A stretch of DNA of 64,000 nt from Bradyrhizobium tropiciagri (GCF_018130505.1 NZ_JAFCKH010000008.1:357161-421160), one strand, 5' to 3'. Positions 17,350 to 26,269 are shown, counted from the stretch's first letter. The notes: a model not told the origin generated them from the letters alone. Numbers and translations: made by a program.

Positions 17350-18030
17350 ATGCAACTGATGTCGGAACAGCGCGTCACCAGCCTCGATCCCGTGTTCGGC
17401 CAGATGGGGATCGAGGCCGGCAAGGCAATCTGGAGCGCGCCCGCGCTTTCGATGCGCGAGAAGGCCGTCGTGATGATCGCGGCTGATCTCTGCGTTCCCG
17501 AACTCGGGCTGCCGTTCGAGCTGCATGTCGGCATGGCGCTCGGCCAGGCGGCGATGACGGTGGAGGACTTGCGCGAGTTGCTGCGGCACGTGGCGCCCGA
17601 TGCCGGGTTCAACATCGTCGCGATGGGATTCGAGCGGTTGCTGCAGGTTGCCGAAGAACTTGACAAGGATTCCGGCAGTTCGGCGTCTCGGATCGAGGCG
17701 GACCGGCCTGTCTACGACGAGGCGACGCTCGCCGCGCTGGAACGGATCGATCCGGAATTCGCACGCCTGGTCGATCAGACCAGCCGCCAATTGTGGTCGC
17801 GGCCCGGCCTTTCCCGCAGGGAACGCTGCCTCGCTACCTTCGCCGTCGACGTCATCGGCGGCACGCTCGGCCCACCCTTCGCGGCGCATGTCGGACTGTG
17901 CCGTCAGGCCGGGCTGACGCGGGCCGAATGCTGCGTGGCGCTGCGCGCGCTGGCGGAGTTCTCGATCCCGAAAGCGTGGCAGGCGCTGATCGCGCTCGAT
18001 GCGCTGATGCCCAATGCCCGCGCCAATTGA
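17350..18030 (+). CDS. Carboxymuconolactone decarboxylase-like (AhpD fold) protein with two repeats
   Basis: 226 residues containing two CMD-like halves. The first has LSMREKAVVMIAADL and LPFELHVGMALGQA; the second has LSRRERCLATFAVDVIG and GPPFAAHVGLCRQAG. No CxxC redox pair is seen, so an AhpD-type peroxidase activity is unlikely, and a decarboxylase or isomerase-like role is only a guess. The stop overlaps a possible start of the DUF3224 gene (TGATG), pointing to translational coupling. Confidence 0.7.
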   Translation: MQLMSEQRVTSLDPVFGQMGIEAGKAIWSAPALSMREKAVVMIAADLCVPELGLPFELHVGMALGQAAMTVEDLRELLRHVAPDAGFNIVAMGFERLLQVAEELDKDSGSSASRIEADRPVYDEATLAALERIDPEFARLVDQTSRQLWSRPGLSRRERCLATFAVDVIGGTLGPPFAAHVGLCRQAGLTRAECCVALRALAEFSIPKAWQALIALDALMPNARAN

Positions 18031-18041
18031 TGGAGCAGCCG

Positions 18042-18488
18042 ATGTCCGCACAAAAGACAGTCTCACATACGACCACGCAGTCGAAGGTCGAGGTCGCGAA
18101 ATATCTCCGCGAGGTGCTTGATCACACAGACGACAGCGCGATGACCGTGGTGGAGACGCGGCTCGAGGAAAATTTCTCGGGCGGTCTCGTCGCCAAGGGC
18201 ATCGCGACCCATCTGCGTATCGAGCGCAACGACGGCACCGGGATGTTGACCTGCTATGAGCGCATCACCGGATCGCTCGACGGGCGCACCGGATCCTTCC
18301 TGTTGCAGGCGAGCGGCTTCACCGATCGGCATCACGCCGTGCATGGCCGCTGGGAGATCCTCGAAGGATCGGGAACGGGCGAACTCGCCGGACTGCGCGG
18401 CTATGCGGCGTTTGCCGCAATGCCCGACAAATCGGCCAAGACCGGCTGGTCAGCCGACACCTCCCTCACCTATTGGTTCGATCAGTAG
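18042..18488 (+). CDS. DUF3224 family protein
   Basis: 148 residues matching DUF3224, a beta-barrel family of unknown function: GLVAKGIATHLRIER, MLTCYERITGSLDGR, GSFLLQASGF, and WEILEGSGTGELAGLRGYA near the end. The ATG at 18042 has GGAG six bases upstream and is preferred to the coupled ATG at 18030. Probably co-transcribed with the CMD-like gene, followed by a palindromic element. Confidence 0.82.
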   Translation: MSAQKTVSHTTTQSKVEVAKYLREVLDHTDDSAMTVVETRLEENFSGGLVAKGIATHLRIERNDGTGMLTCYERITGSLDGRTGSFLLQASGFTDRHHAVHGRWEILEGSGTGELAGLRGYAAFAAMPDKSAKTGWSADTSLTYWFDQ

Positions 18489-18491
18489 CTC

Positions 18492-18577
18492 CGTAGGATG
18501 GGTGGAGCGAAGCGATACCCATCACCTCACCGCGCGGCACGAAGCGATGGGTTTCGCTTCGCTCTACCCATCCTACG
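18492..18577. repeat. REP-like inverted repeat
   Basis: CGTAGGATGGGTGGAGCGAA at the left is mirrored by TTCGCTCTACCCATCCTACG at the right around a variable centre. It fills the gap between the convergent DUF3224 and Crp/Fnr genes and overlaps the last codons of the latter. Such elements are common in Bradyrhizobium intergenic regions and may act as a bidirectional terminator. Confidence 0.8.
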
Positions 18578-19292
18578 CAGCACCGCGCGCTACTTCGCCG
18601 AGCCGGCGCTGATCGAGGATCCGCACGCCGCCGCGCCGGCATTCGATGATCTTGTCCTGCTCGAGATGACGCAGCAGCTCGTTGACGGTCTGGCGGCTGA
18701 GCGAGAGCATCATGCCGAGCCGCTCCTGCGAGACGCGCACACTCGATGACGGCGCTACCTTGCGCTGGCCGTAGCCCTCCAGCAGATTGATCAGGCAACG
18801 CGCCAGCCGCACCTTCGGCGGCTCCAGCGCCATGTCCTCCAGCAGCGTGAGCGCGATCCGCAGCTTGCCGACCAGCAACTGCCCGAGCTGCTGCCAGCGA
18901 CCCGGATCATCGGCGAGTATCCTGGTCAGGTGACGCAGCGGCAGATGCAATAATGTCGAGGCGATGTCGGCGACGGCGTCGTGGGTGCGCGGCCCGCCGT
19001 CGAACAGCGCGATCTCGCCGAACCATTGCGGCGCCTCGACCATCGCGGCGATCGAACCCCGGCCCGACGGCGCACTGCTGCTGAAGCAGACCGCACCCGA
19101 CAGCACGCAATAGAGACCGTCACTGGCGTCGCCGCGGTGGAACACGGCGCCGCCGGCCGGCAGCATCACGATGCGCGATGAGGCCAGCACGGCCTCACGG
19201 AAGGCAGGGTCGAGCGCGGCGAACCAGTCGCTGCCGTTGAGAACTTCGAGCTGCGCTGCGGTGATCGCGACCGATCGGCCGGCTCCGTTCAT
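18573..19292 (-). CDS. Crp/Fnr family transcriptional regulator
   Basis: 239 residues: a cyclic-nucleotide-binding-like beta-barrel at about 20-140 (SRIVMLPAGGAVFHRGDASD, GLYCVLSGAVCF, WFGEIALFDGGPRTHDA) and a C-terminal winged helix (VSQERLGMMLSLSRQTVNELLRHL). The barrel has the FGEIALFDG cassette but RTHDA rather than RTATA-like residues, so cyclic nucleotide binding is plausible, not certain. No FNR-type cysteine cluster. The start at 19292 has GAGGGAG upstream. Divergent from the serine hydrolase gene, which it may control. Confidence 0.85.
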   Translation of the reverse strand: MNGAGRSVAITAAQLEVLNGSDWFAALDPAFREAVLASSRIVMLPAGGAVFHRGDASDGLYCVLSGAVCFSSSAPSGRGSIAAMVEAPQWFGEIALFDGGPRTHDAVADIASTLLHLPLRHLTRILADDPGRWQQLGQLLVGKLRIALTLLEDMALEPPKVRLARCLINLLEGYGQRKVAPSSSVRVSQERLGMMLSLSRQTVNELLRHLEQDKIIECRRGGVRILDQRRLGEVARGAA

Positions 19293-19365
19293 CGCTCCCT
19301 CGCCTGCATCACATCCTCGTGCGCTGTGTCGGCCCGCCGACAGACGGTGAGCGCATGATGCGGCT

Positions 19366-20838
19366 ATGCCACGGCCCACGCAACATCTGTGGGTGAAGTG
19401 GATGATCTCGCTGCGATACAACTGGAAGCTCGCCTCGACCCTGGCCTGCCTCGGATCCGCCGCCGCGGCCTTCATCGGGCGCGACGCGCTGGCGCGCGCG
19501 GCCGGCGTGCCCGTGCATTTTGCCAGCCACCAGCTTTGCTCGGCCACCTTCGTGGCGGGCCTCGATCCCACGCAGTTCTTCGACGAGGCGATCCGGCCCA
19601 AGCTCGGCCCGCTCCGCGGCTTGATCCGCTACGAGATCGACCAGCGCCGGCGCGAAGTGCGAACCAGTCTGGCGGGCCTCGTCGAGAGCCGCGCCGTGCA
19701 TGACGGGCCGTTCGGGTGCCGCGTGCTGCATCCCGGGCGCGAGGCGCGCTTCTTCCGCGGCGAGGCAGACGACGACCTGCCGGCAGCCGCCGCGGTGCCG
19801 CCGCTCGCAGGTCCCGACGTCGTCGCGCCGGTGAACGCAAAGCTGGCCGAGGCACTGGAGCATGCCTTCGCCGAATCCGAGACCGGGCCGCGCCGTTTCA
19901 CCAAGGCCGTCGTGGTGCTGCACAAGGGCCGCATCGTCGGCGAACGCTATGCGCCGGGCGTGACGCCGGCGACGCCGCTGATCGGCTGGTCGATGACCAA
20001 GTCGGTGACCAATGCGCTGCTCGGCATCCTCGTGCGCGACGGAAAGCTCGATATGTACGAGCCGGCGCCGATTGCCGAATGGTCGAAGCCGGCAGACCCG
20101 CGCCGGCCGATCACACCCGATCAGCTGCTGCGTATGACCAGCGGCCTCAGCGGTGGCGATTCGGCGCATACGTCGGGATTTTCGACCATCTTCGACCCCG
20201 ATACCCAGATGGAATACGACATGGCCGACCAGTCGGCCTTTGCCGCCAGCATAGGCCAGCGCGCCAGGCCCGGACAGGAATGGCGCTACACCAACTGCAA
20301 TTTCGTGCTGCTGTCGCGGATCATCCGCGACCTCGCCGGCGGCGACGCCGGCGCGGCACGCAAATTCATCGCGCGCGAATTGTTCGAGCCGGTCGGCTTT
20401 CAGAACGCCACGCTCGAATATGACAGCGCAGGCGTTCCGCTCGGAACCATCCATCTATGGGCCAGCGCCCGCGACTGGGCGCGGTTCGGCCTGTTCTATC
20501 TGCGCGACGGCGTGACCGAGAACGGCCGGCGTATCCTGCCCGAGGGCTGGGTCGACTATTCGGCAAAGCTCACCCCGCCAAGCGCCGACGAATACGGCTA
20601 TGGCGCGGGCTTCTGGACCCAGCGCGGCAACTCCGCCGCCGCGCGCAGCCGTATCGCCGGCGGTTTCCCGGCGGACAGCTTCATGGCCGCCGGCAGCCAG
20701 GGCCAGTACGCGATCGTGATGCCGTCGCAGGACCTCGTGATCGTCAAGATCGGTTGGGCCTACACCGCGAATGACGACCGCGTCGCGGTCGAGCGGCTGG
20801 TCCGGGAAACCATCGCTGCCTTGCACTCGGAGGGATGA
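19366..20838 (+). CDS. Beta-lactamase-fold serine hydrolase
   Basis: 490 residues. A hydrophobic N-terminal stretch (about 20-40) suggests a membrane anchor or signal sequence. The domain from about 175 to 485 is a class C beta-lactamase/esterase fold: GWSMTKSVTNALLG gives the Ser-x-x-Lys pair and RYTNCNF the Tyr-x-Asn motif. The family includes 6-aminohexanoate-dimer hydrolases and esterases; the substrate here is unknown. An ATG at 19402 is an alternative start. Confidence 0.85.
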   Translation: MPRPTQHLWVKWMISLRYNWKLASTLACLGSAAAAFIGRDALARAAGVPVHFASHQLCSATFVAGLDPTQFFDEAIRPKLGPLRGLIRYEIDQRRREVRTSLAGLVESRAVHDGPFGCRVLHPGREARFFRGEADDDLPAAAAVPPLAGPDVVAPVNAKLAEALEHAFAESETGPRRFTKAVVVLHKGRIVGERYAPGVTPATPLIGWSMTKSVTNALLGILVRDGKLDMYEPAPIAEWSKPADPRRPITPDQLLRMTSGLSGGDSAHTSGFSTIFDPDTQMEYDMADQSAFAASIGQRARPGQEWRYTNCNFVLLSRIIRDLAGGDAGAARKFIARELFEPVGFQNATLEYDSAGVPLGTIHLWASARDWARFGLFYLRDGVTENGRRILPEGWVDYSAKLTPPSADEYGYGAGFWTQRGNSAAARSRIAGGFPADSFMAAGSQGQYAIVMPSQDLVIVKIGWAYTANDDRVAVERLVRETIAALHSEG

Positions 20839-20861
20839 GCGATCGCAACGGCTGCGATCGC
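20839..20861 (+). terminator. Hairpin directly after the serine hydrolase stop
   Basis: GCGATCGCA (20839-20847) and its complement TGCGATCGC (20853-20861) form a 9-bp stem with a 5-nt loop right after the stop codon. No U-run follows, so it may act through mRNA stability rather than intrinsic termination. Confidence 0.45.
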
Positions 20862-20929
20862 CCTGAACCAGCCATCCGGCGCCCGCGACAAAGCTTCGGG
20901 GGCGTACCGCCCGGTTCGGATCTGCATCG

Positions 20930-21523
20930 ATGAAGAGACGCTGCTCGCTGCTCGTATTCGCTACTCTGGTTTGCTCCGCGATCGCGGCGCAGGCCGAGAC
21001 CTTGCTCGACGCCAAATGCACCGGAAAGTCCGACGTCGCGTGGGACGCGCAGGTCACGGGATGCACCGCAGTGATCGCGTCGGGGAAGTTCGCAGGCAAG
21101 GACCTCGCAAAGGCCCTCACCAACCGCGCCCAGGCCTATGCGCAGACCGGCGACCTCGACCACAGCCTCGCCGATATCGAGCAGGTGATCCGGCTCGCTC
21201 CCGACGATGCCTTCGCGTTCGGCGCGCGCGGCGACATCCACCTGGTGAGGAAGGACTACGACCGCGCGCTGGCGGACTATGACAAGGCGATCGCGCTCGC
21301 CCCGGACAACGACCTGGCGCTGGCGGCGCGCGGAATTGTCTTCCTCGCGAAGGGCGAGTTCGATCGCGCGCGGTCCGAGTTCGACCATGCGATCCGGCTG
21401 CAGCCGGCGTCCGCCACGGCGCTGTACTGGCGCGGCATCGCCAGGCGGCAGAAGGGCGACGCGACCGCCGGCGATGCGGACATCGCCGCCGCAAAGAAGA
21501 TCGATCCCAATATCGACCAGTAA
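20930..21523 (+). CDS. Secreted TPR protein
   Basis: 197 residues with a signal peptide (about 1-22, cleavage near IAAQA-ETLL) and four tetratricopeptide units between about 55 and 185 (LTNRAQAYAQTGDLDHSLAD, FGARGDIHLVRKDYDRALAD, LAARGIVFLAKGEFDRARSE, YWRGIARRQKGD). TPR arrays bind partner proteins; this one should act in the periplasm. It is convergent with the cysteine-rich protein gene, whose stop is five bases away. Confidence 0.85.
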   Translation: MKRRCSLLVFATLVCSAIAAQAETLLDAKCTGKSDVAWDAQVTGCTAVIASGKFAGKDLAKALTNRAQAYAQTGDLDHSLADIEQVIRLAPDDAFAFGARGDIHLVRKDYDRALADYDKAIALAPDNDLALAARGIVFLAKGEFDRARSEFDHAIRLQPASATALYWRGIARRQKGDATAGDADIAAAKKIDPNIDQ

Positions 21524-21528
21524 CGCGG

Positions 21529-21936
21529 CTAGCCCTTGGCGTCGCAGGCCCAAGCGCGGATCACGCATTCCTTGCCGCCATACTCGTAGCATTTGCGCGT
21601 CGCGGCATTGAGCGAGTTCGATATCTTCGGCGCCACCGCGTAGCCGTGGGCGCCGCAGGGATTCTTCAGGTCGATCGAGAGCGCGGCGCAGGCGCGCTTC
21701 ATGGTGACGGCGGTGCAATCGCCCTTGCACTGCTTCATCGCGGCGGCGCGCGCGGCAGCTTCCGCCGGGTAGTCATAGGCCTGGCCGTAGGCGCCGCACT
21801 TGCCGACCGCGAACGCGCCGGCCGCATGGGCCTTGGGCACAAAGGTTTCTGCGGCGAAACGGGTCGCACCAAGCAGCAATGTCAAGACAAGAATCATCAG
21901 CGCGCGGCGCTGCGCGGCGGCGGTCGAAATGATCAA
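21529..21936 (-). CDS. Secreted cysteine-rich DUF4189-like protein
   Basis: 135 residues if a TTG start at 21936 is used. That TTG has GGGGG seven bases upstream and gives a complete signal peptide with an Arg-Arg pair and a hydrophobic core, ending near PKAHA. An ATG at 21897 would remove its N-terminal region. The mature part contains seven cysteines (KCGAYG, QCKGDC, RACAAL, NPCGAHG, KCYEYGGKEC, AWACD), consistent with DUF4189-type disulfide-rich periplasmic proteins. Function unknown. Confidence 0.72.
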   Translation of the reverse strand: MIISTAAAQRRALMILVLTLLLGATRFAAETFVPKAHAAGAFAVGKCGAYGQAYDYPAEAAARAAAMKQCKGDCTAVTMKRACAALSIDLKNPCGAHGYAVAPKISNSLNAATRKCYEYGGKECVIRAWACDAKG

Positions 21937-22024
21937 ATGGAATCCCCCAGAACCCGGCGCGGACTTTACAAAGGGGTCGTTTCCAGATGGTGAATGACGG
22001 GTTGATGGCGCAGCTGCATGCACG

Positions 22025-22147
22025 CGTCGTCCCGGCGAAGGCCGGGACCCATTACCACCGAACGCAATTGTCGTCGGGAAAGCAGCCTCAGCTTCGCAAA
22101 CCAATCCGCATTTGTGGTTATGGGTCCCGGCCTTCGCCGGGACGACG
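22025..22147. repeat. REP-like inverted repeat
   Basis: Left arm CGTCGTCCCGGCGAAGGCCG and onward to ACCACC, mirrored by a right arm ending GCCGGGACGACG. Each arm is about 34 bases and itself contains a small palindrome (CCGGCGAAGGCCGG). The element lies between the DUF4189-like gene and the MocA-like gene. Confidence 0.8.
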
Positions 22148-22183
22148 GCGGATGAAATCAGCCCCTGCCTTGCAGCCCCAATC

Positions 22184-22278
22184 CGTAGGGTGCACAAAGG
22201 CGCGCTTGCGCCGTGCCCACCATCAGCGGCGTGCTCGTGATGGTGGGCACGGCGCTACGCGCCTTTGCCCACCCTACG
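22184..22278. repeat. REP-like inverted repeat, second type
   Basis: CGTAGGGTGCACAAAGGCGC on the left is mirrored by GCGCCTTTGCCCACCCTACG on the right, with inner arms GCCGTGCCCACCATCA and TGATGGTGGGCACGGC. It ends 18 bases beyond the MocA-like stop and may serve as the transcript end of the cox cluster. Confidence 0.8.
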
Positions 22279-22295
22279 AAGCTGCGAATTCGGAA

Positions 22296-23900
22296 TCACC
22301 CCTGCCTTGCCGCTTCCAGGGCCTGTGGCGTGTCGATGTCGAGGAAGGCGCTGTTGCCTTCGACCGGGACTTCGGCGACGGCCTCGGCGTGCTTGGCGAT
22401 CAGATGGCGGGCGCCGATGTCGCCGTCGAGCGTCATCAATTCCCTGAAGAAGCGGCGCGACCACAGCACCGGATTGCCGCGGCGGCCCTCGCTGACGGGG
22501 ACGGCGATCAAGTGACCGCGGTCCGGCGCGAAGGTCTCGATCAGGCGATCGATCAGCTGGGCCGATATCAGCGGCATGTCGCCGAGGCAGACCACCGCGC
22601 CGTCGGCACTGTCCGACACCGCCGAGATGCCCGCTTTCACCGAGCTGGCCAGACCGCCGGCGAAATCCGGATTGCGGACGAATTTCACCTTGAGGCCTTC
22701 GAGCGCCTGCTCGACCAGGCCGGCCTGATGGCCGGTGACGACGATCACCTCGGCGGCCTTCGAGGCCAGCGCCTGCTCGGCGACGATGCGCACCAGCTTC
22801 TTGCCGTCGAGCTCGGCCAGCAGCTTGTTGGGGCCGCCCATCCGGGTCGACCGACCCGCAGCGAGCACGATCGCCGCGACGTTGCGGTTGCCTTCGGTGT
22901 CCGGGACGGTTCGGGGCTGCGGCCGCGTCACGATCTCCATCAGCAGGCCGCCGACGCCCATGCCGGTGAGATCCGATCGCGTCACCTTGATGCCGGCGAG
23001 CAGCCGCATCAGCACCCAGTCAAAGCCGTTCTCGACCGGCGAGCGCGCGCAGCCCGGCGCGCCGAGCACCGGCACGCCGCCGGCGCTGCCGATCAACAGC
23101 AGATTGCCGGGATCGACCGGCATGCCGAAATGCTCGATCGCGCCGCCGATCTCGGTGATCGCCGCCGGGATAACATCGCGCCGGTCGGCGATCGCGGATG
23201 CGCCGAACACGATGACGAGTTCGGCCCCAAGACCGAGCAATTCCTTGATCGAAGCGGCGAGCACCGTCTCGTCATGCGGCACGCGGCGCTCGGCGATGAT
23301 TTCGGCGCCGGCAGGTGCGAGCCGCTCGGCGGTGACGCGCAACGTCTTGTCGATCACTTTCGGAGCGAGGCCCGGCAACAGCGTCGAGACCACGCCGACC
23401 TTCCTGATCACATAGGGTGCGATCCGCAGCGTGTCCTTGCCGGCGACCGCGACGGCCGCATCGCGCAGCCGTCCTTCGACGCCGAACGGGATCAGCTTGA
23501 CGGTCGCGATCATCTCGCCTTCGACCACCGGCTTGTACGCCGCGAGCGTCGCAAAGGTGATGGCCTCGTCGACGCCGTTGATGCGATCGACCGCGGCGCG
23601 ATCGACCACCAGCACGCCGGGACGCGCCGCAAACAGATTGGAGCGGCCGGTGAAGGCGCGCTCGACATTGACGCCCTCGCCCGCCACCGCCTGCGCGATG
23701 CTCGCGGCCGCTGCATCCTCGGAGATGTCGCCGTCCTCCAGCCGCACTACGACGACGTCCTTGACGCCGGCCTTGGTGAGCGCCTCGACCTCTTCAGGGC
23801 CGATGGTGGTGCCCTTCTTGAGCACCAGCGCGCCCTGGCGCAACGTATGCACGGTGACGCCGCCAATCGCGTCGGCCGGACTGGCGGGACCGAACTTCAT
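22296..23900 (-). CDS. MoeA-like molybdopterin-binding domain fused to MocA-like nucleotidyltransferase
   Basis: 534 residues. Residues 1 to about 330 resemble the molybdopterin-binding part of MoeA/MogA proteins (GGVTVHTLRQGALVLKKG near the start, ELVIVFGASAIADRRD, VLGAPGCARSPVENGFD). Residues about 340-530 form a MobA/MocA-like nucleotidyltransferase: VLAAGRSTRMGGPNKLLAEL, VCLGDMPLIS and GRRGNPVLWS. MocA-type enzymes convert molybdopterin to the cytosine dinucleotide form used by CO-dehydrogenase/xanthine-oxidase-family hydroxylases. It overlaps the XdhC-like gene by four bases, so the cofactor it makes is probably meant for the cox enzyme. Confidence 0.85.
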   Translation of the reverse strand: MKFGPASPADAIGGVTVHTLRQGALVLKKGTTIGPEEVEALTKAGVKDVVVVRLEDGDISEDAAAASIAQAVAGEGVNVERAFTGRSNLFAARPGVLVVDRAAVDRINGVDEAITFATLAAYKPVVEGEMIATVKLIPFGVEGRLRDAAVAVAGKDTLRIAPYVIRKVGVVSTLLPGLAPKVIDKTLRVTAERLAPAGAEIIAERRVPHDETVLAASIKELLGLGAELVIVFGASAIADRRDVIPAAITEIGGAIEHFGMPVDPGNLLLIGSAGGVPVLGAPGCARSPVENGFDWVLMRLLAGIKVTRSDLTGMGVGGLLMEIVTRPQPRTVPDTEGNRNVAAIVLAAGRSTRMGGPNKLLAELDGKKLVRIVAEQALASKAAEVIVVTGHQAGLVEQALEGLKVKFVRNPDFAGGLASSVKAGISAVSDSADGAVVCLGDMPLISAQLIDRLIETFAPDRGHLIAVPVSEGRRGNPVLWSRRFFRELMTLDGDIGARHLIAKHAEAVAEVPVEGNSAFLDIDTPQALEAARQG

Positions 23901-24610
23901 GCCGCTTCTTCTTTTTCCTTGGAATTTTCTTTGGGAGGCAAACGCAATTGCGCGGTGATCTCGGCCATGATCGCAACCGCGATCTCCGACGGCGACACCG
24001 CGCCGATGTCGAGGCCGATCGGCGCATGGATGCGCGCGATGTCGCTGTCCTTGGCGCCGAGCGCGCGCAGCCGCTCGCCGCGCTTGGCATGCGTCTTCCG
24101 CGAGCCGAGCGCGCCGATATAGAAGCAGTCGCGATCGAAGGCGTGCATCAGCGCGGGATCGTCGATCTTGGGATCATGCGTCACCGCGACGAAGGCCGTA
24201 TAATGATCGATGTTGAGCGGCGGCAGTGCGACGTCAGGCCATTCGGCGACCAGCGGCACATCCGGAAAGCGCTCGGGGCTGGCAAACGCGGTGCGCGGAT
24301 CGACCACCGTCACGTCATAGTCGAGCGAGCGCGCCAGCGGCGCCAGCGCCTGGCTGATATGGACCGCGCCGATGATGACGAGCTTGGCGGTCGGCGCGTA
24401 GACGTTGAGGAACAGCTTCTTGCCGCCGACCTCGACATTGCCGCTCTTGCCCATCCGCAACTGTTTTGACAGTTCGGCACGCAGCGGATCAGCAGCGATG
24501 TCCTTCGCCTTGACCAGGCGCTGCTCGCCATTCGACGTGTCGGTGACGACGATGACCGGACGACGCGCGGCGCGCTCGGCGTTCAATTCCTTGAGGGTCT
24601 CGAGCTTCAC
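23897..24610 (-). CDS. XdhC family protein, Rossmann-domain part
   Basis: 237 residues. Residues about 85-230 are the XdhC C-terminal Rossmann domain: KLVIIGAVHISQAL, DVTVVDPRTAFASPERF, AFVAVTHDPKIDDPAL, FYIGALGSRKTHAKR. XdhC proteins bind the molybdenum cofactor, help its sulfuration and insert it into xanthine-dehydrogenase-like enzymes. Only two bases separate it from the 107-residue XdhC/CoxI N-terminal homologue upstream, so the usual single protein appears as two chains. Confidence 0.88.
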   Translation of the reverse strand: MKLETLKELNAERAARRPVIVVTDTSNGEQRLVKAKDIAADPLRAELSKQLRMGKSGNVEVGGKKLFLNVYAPTAKLVIIGAVHISQALAPLARSLDYDVTVVDPRTAFASPERFPDVPLVAEWPDVALPPLNIDHYTAFVAVTHDPKIDDPALMHAFDRDCFYIGALGSRKTHAKRGERLRALGAKDSDIARIHAPIGLDIGAVSPSEIAVAIMAEITAQLRLPPKENSKEKEEAA

Positions 24611-24612
24611 GG

Positions 24613-24936
24613 CTAGCCGACCTTCTCGACGAAGACGCGGATGGTGCCGCCGCAGGACAGGCCGACATTCCAGGCGGTCTCGTCGGCGACGCCGAATTCG
24701 AGCATCTTCGGCTGCCCGCTCGCGATCACGTCGAGCGCCTCGGTGACCACGGCGCCCTCGACGCAGCCGCCGGAGACCGAGCCGAGGAAGGTGCCGTCGT
24801 CATTGATGACGAGGCTGGAGCCGGCCGGCCGCGGCGCCGAACCCCAGGTCTCGACAACGGTGGCGAGCGCCACGCCATGGCCCTCTTTCTGCCAAGTCTC
24901 GGCGGCCTGCAGGATGTCTTCGTCGCGATTCAGCAT
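24613..24936 (-). CDS. XdhC/CoxI N-terminal domain protein
   Basis: 107 residues covering only the XdhC_CoxI N-terminal domain: GHGVALATVVETWGSAPRP, FLGSVSGGCVEG and LSCGGTIRVFVE, including the conserved cysteines. It supplies the missing half of the Rossmann-type partner encoded two bases downstream. GGAGG-like bases precede the ATG. Confidence 0.88.
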   Translation of the reverse strand: MLNRDEDILQAAETWQKEGHGVALATVVETWGSAPRPAGSSLVINDDGTFLGSVSGGCVEGAVVTEALDVIASGQPKMLEFGVADETAWNVGLSCGGTIRVFVEKVG

Positions 24937-24961
24937 GGTGGCCTCCTGCGTAACGTTTTTC

Positions 24962-26164
24962 TTAGGCGACGGACCGGATCAGGCTGCGATGATGCGCCGG
25001 CGGCGGCGATGACAACGCCTCGATCAGCCCCTTGATGGACGTCAAGTTATGCACCGGGCGAAATTCGTCAACGTGGGGCAGCATCATTTTGATCCCCTGC
25101 GCCTTGGCTTCGAAGCCGGAATAGCGCAGCAGCGGGTTGAGCCAGATCAGGCGGCGGCACGAGCGGTGCAGCCGGTCCATCTCGAAGGCCAATTTTGCAT
25201 CGGCCTCGCGTTCTAGTCCATCGGATATAAGGAGCACGATCGCCCCCTGCCCCAGAACGCGGCGCGCCCAGAGCTGGTTGAAGGTATGCAGGGAAGTCGC
25301 GATCCGCGTCCCTCCCGCCCAGTCCTCGACCGAGGAAGAGCAGCTCGCCAGCGCCTCGTCGGGATCGCGCTGCCGTAACGCGCGCGTCACATTGGTGAGG
25401 CGGGTGCCGAACAGGAAGACCGACACCCGCTTGCGATAATCGGTGATGGCATGCAGGAAATGCAGGAACAGGCGGGTGTATTCGCTCATCGAGCCCGAGA
25501 TATCGAGCAGCGCCACGATCGGCGCCGGCTTCTCGATCCGGCCAAGCTTGCGGATGTCGATGATCTCGCCGCCGGTGCGCAGCGAGTTGCGCACGGTGCG
25601 GCGCATGTCGAGCCGCAAGCCGCGCGGATCGGGCTGGTGGCGGCGGGTCACGAGCTCGGCCTGCGGCAGCCGCATCTTCGCGATCTCCCTGACGACCTCG
25701 GCAATCTCGGCCGCGGTCATCTGCGCAAAGTCCTTCTTCTGCAGCACCTCCTTGTCGGAGACCGAGAGCTTAAGCTCCTGCTCCTGGGCCTGCGGCCGCT
25801 CCTCGCGCATGGCCGGCTGCGCCATCGCCTCCTGGACGCGGCGCGAGGCCGGCGGCGGCTTCTTCCTGGCGTGGTCGGGCAGCGGCACCGAATCCAGCAT
25901 GCTCTTCCACTCCTCGGCGGCGCGGAAGAACAGGTCGAAGGCCTGGCGGAAGATCAGCGCATGCTCGTGGCGCTTGACGAAGATCGCCTCCAGCGTGGCG
26001 TAGAAATCACCGCGATCGCCGACCTCGATCAGCTGCAGCGCATTCAGCGCATCGATCACCGCGCCCGGCCCGACCGGAAGTCCGGCCGCGCGCAGCGCGC
26101 GGGCAAAGCCGATGACGTTGTCGGCCATGTGGCCCGTCGGGGGCGCAAGGTGATTGATCGCCAT
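24962..26164 (-). CDS. coxE: CoxE-like VWA domain protein
   Basis: 400 residues. The C-terminal half is a von Willebrand factor A domain with the metal-site motif ALLDISGSMSEY and later LLISDGLERE; the N-terminal half is the helical CoxE region. CoxE works with the CoxD AAA+ ATPase to assemble the CuSMoO2-type active site of CO dehydrogenase-like enzymes. The start at 26164 (MAINHLAPP) matches the usual N-terminus in the genus. A palindromic element separates it from coxD. Confidence 0.88.
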   Translation of the reverse strand: MAINHLAPPTGHMADNVIGFARALRAAGLPVGPGAVIDALNALQLIEVGDRGDFYATLEAIFVKRHEHALIFRQAFDLFFRAAEEWKSMLDSVPLPDHARKKPPPASRRVQEAMAQPAMREERPQAQEQELKLSVSDKEVLQKKDFAQMTAAEIAEVVREIAKMRLPQAELVTRRHQPDPRGLRLDMRRTVRNSLRTGGEIIDIRKLGRIEKPAPIVALLDISGSMSEYTRLFLHFLHAITDYRKRVSVFLFGTRLTNVTRALRQRDPDEALASCSSSVEDWAGGTRIATSLHTFNQLWARRVLGQGAIVLLISDGLEREADAKLAFEMDRLHRSCRRLIWLNPLLRYSGFEAKAQGIKMMLPHVDEFRPVHNLTSIKGLIEALSSPPPAHHRSLIRSVA

Positions 26165-26181
26165 GAACTGCCACCCACTTG

Positions 26182-26269
26182 CCGTCGTTCCGGGGCGCAC
26201 GCGAAGCGGGTGAACCCGGAACCTCGAGATTCCGGGTTCGATGCTGACGCATCGCCCCGGAATGACGGG
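26182..26269. repeat. REP-like inverted repeat inside the cox cluster
   Basis: CCGTCGTTCCGGGGCG at the left pairs with CGCCCCGGAATGACGG at the right; the centre holds GAACCCGGAA and TTCCGGGTTC around CTCGAG. It sits between coxD and coxE, so it lies inside the operon and could attenuate downstream expression. Confidence 0.8.
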
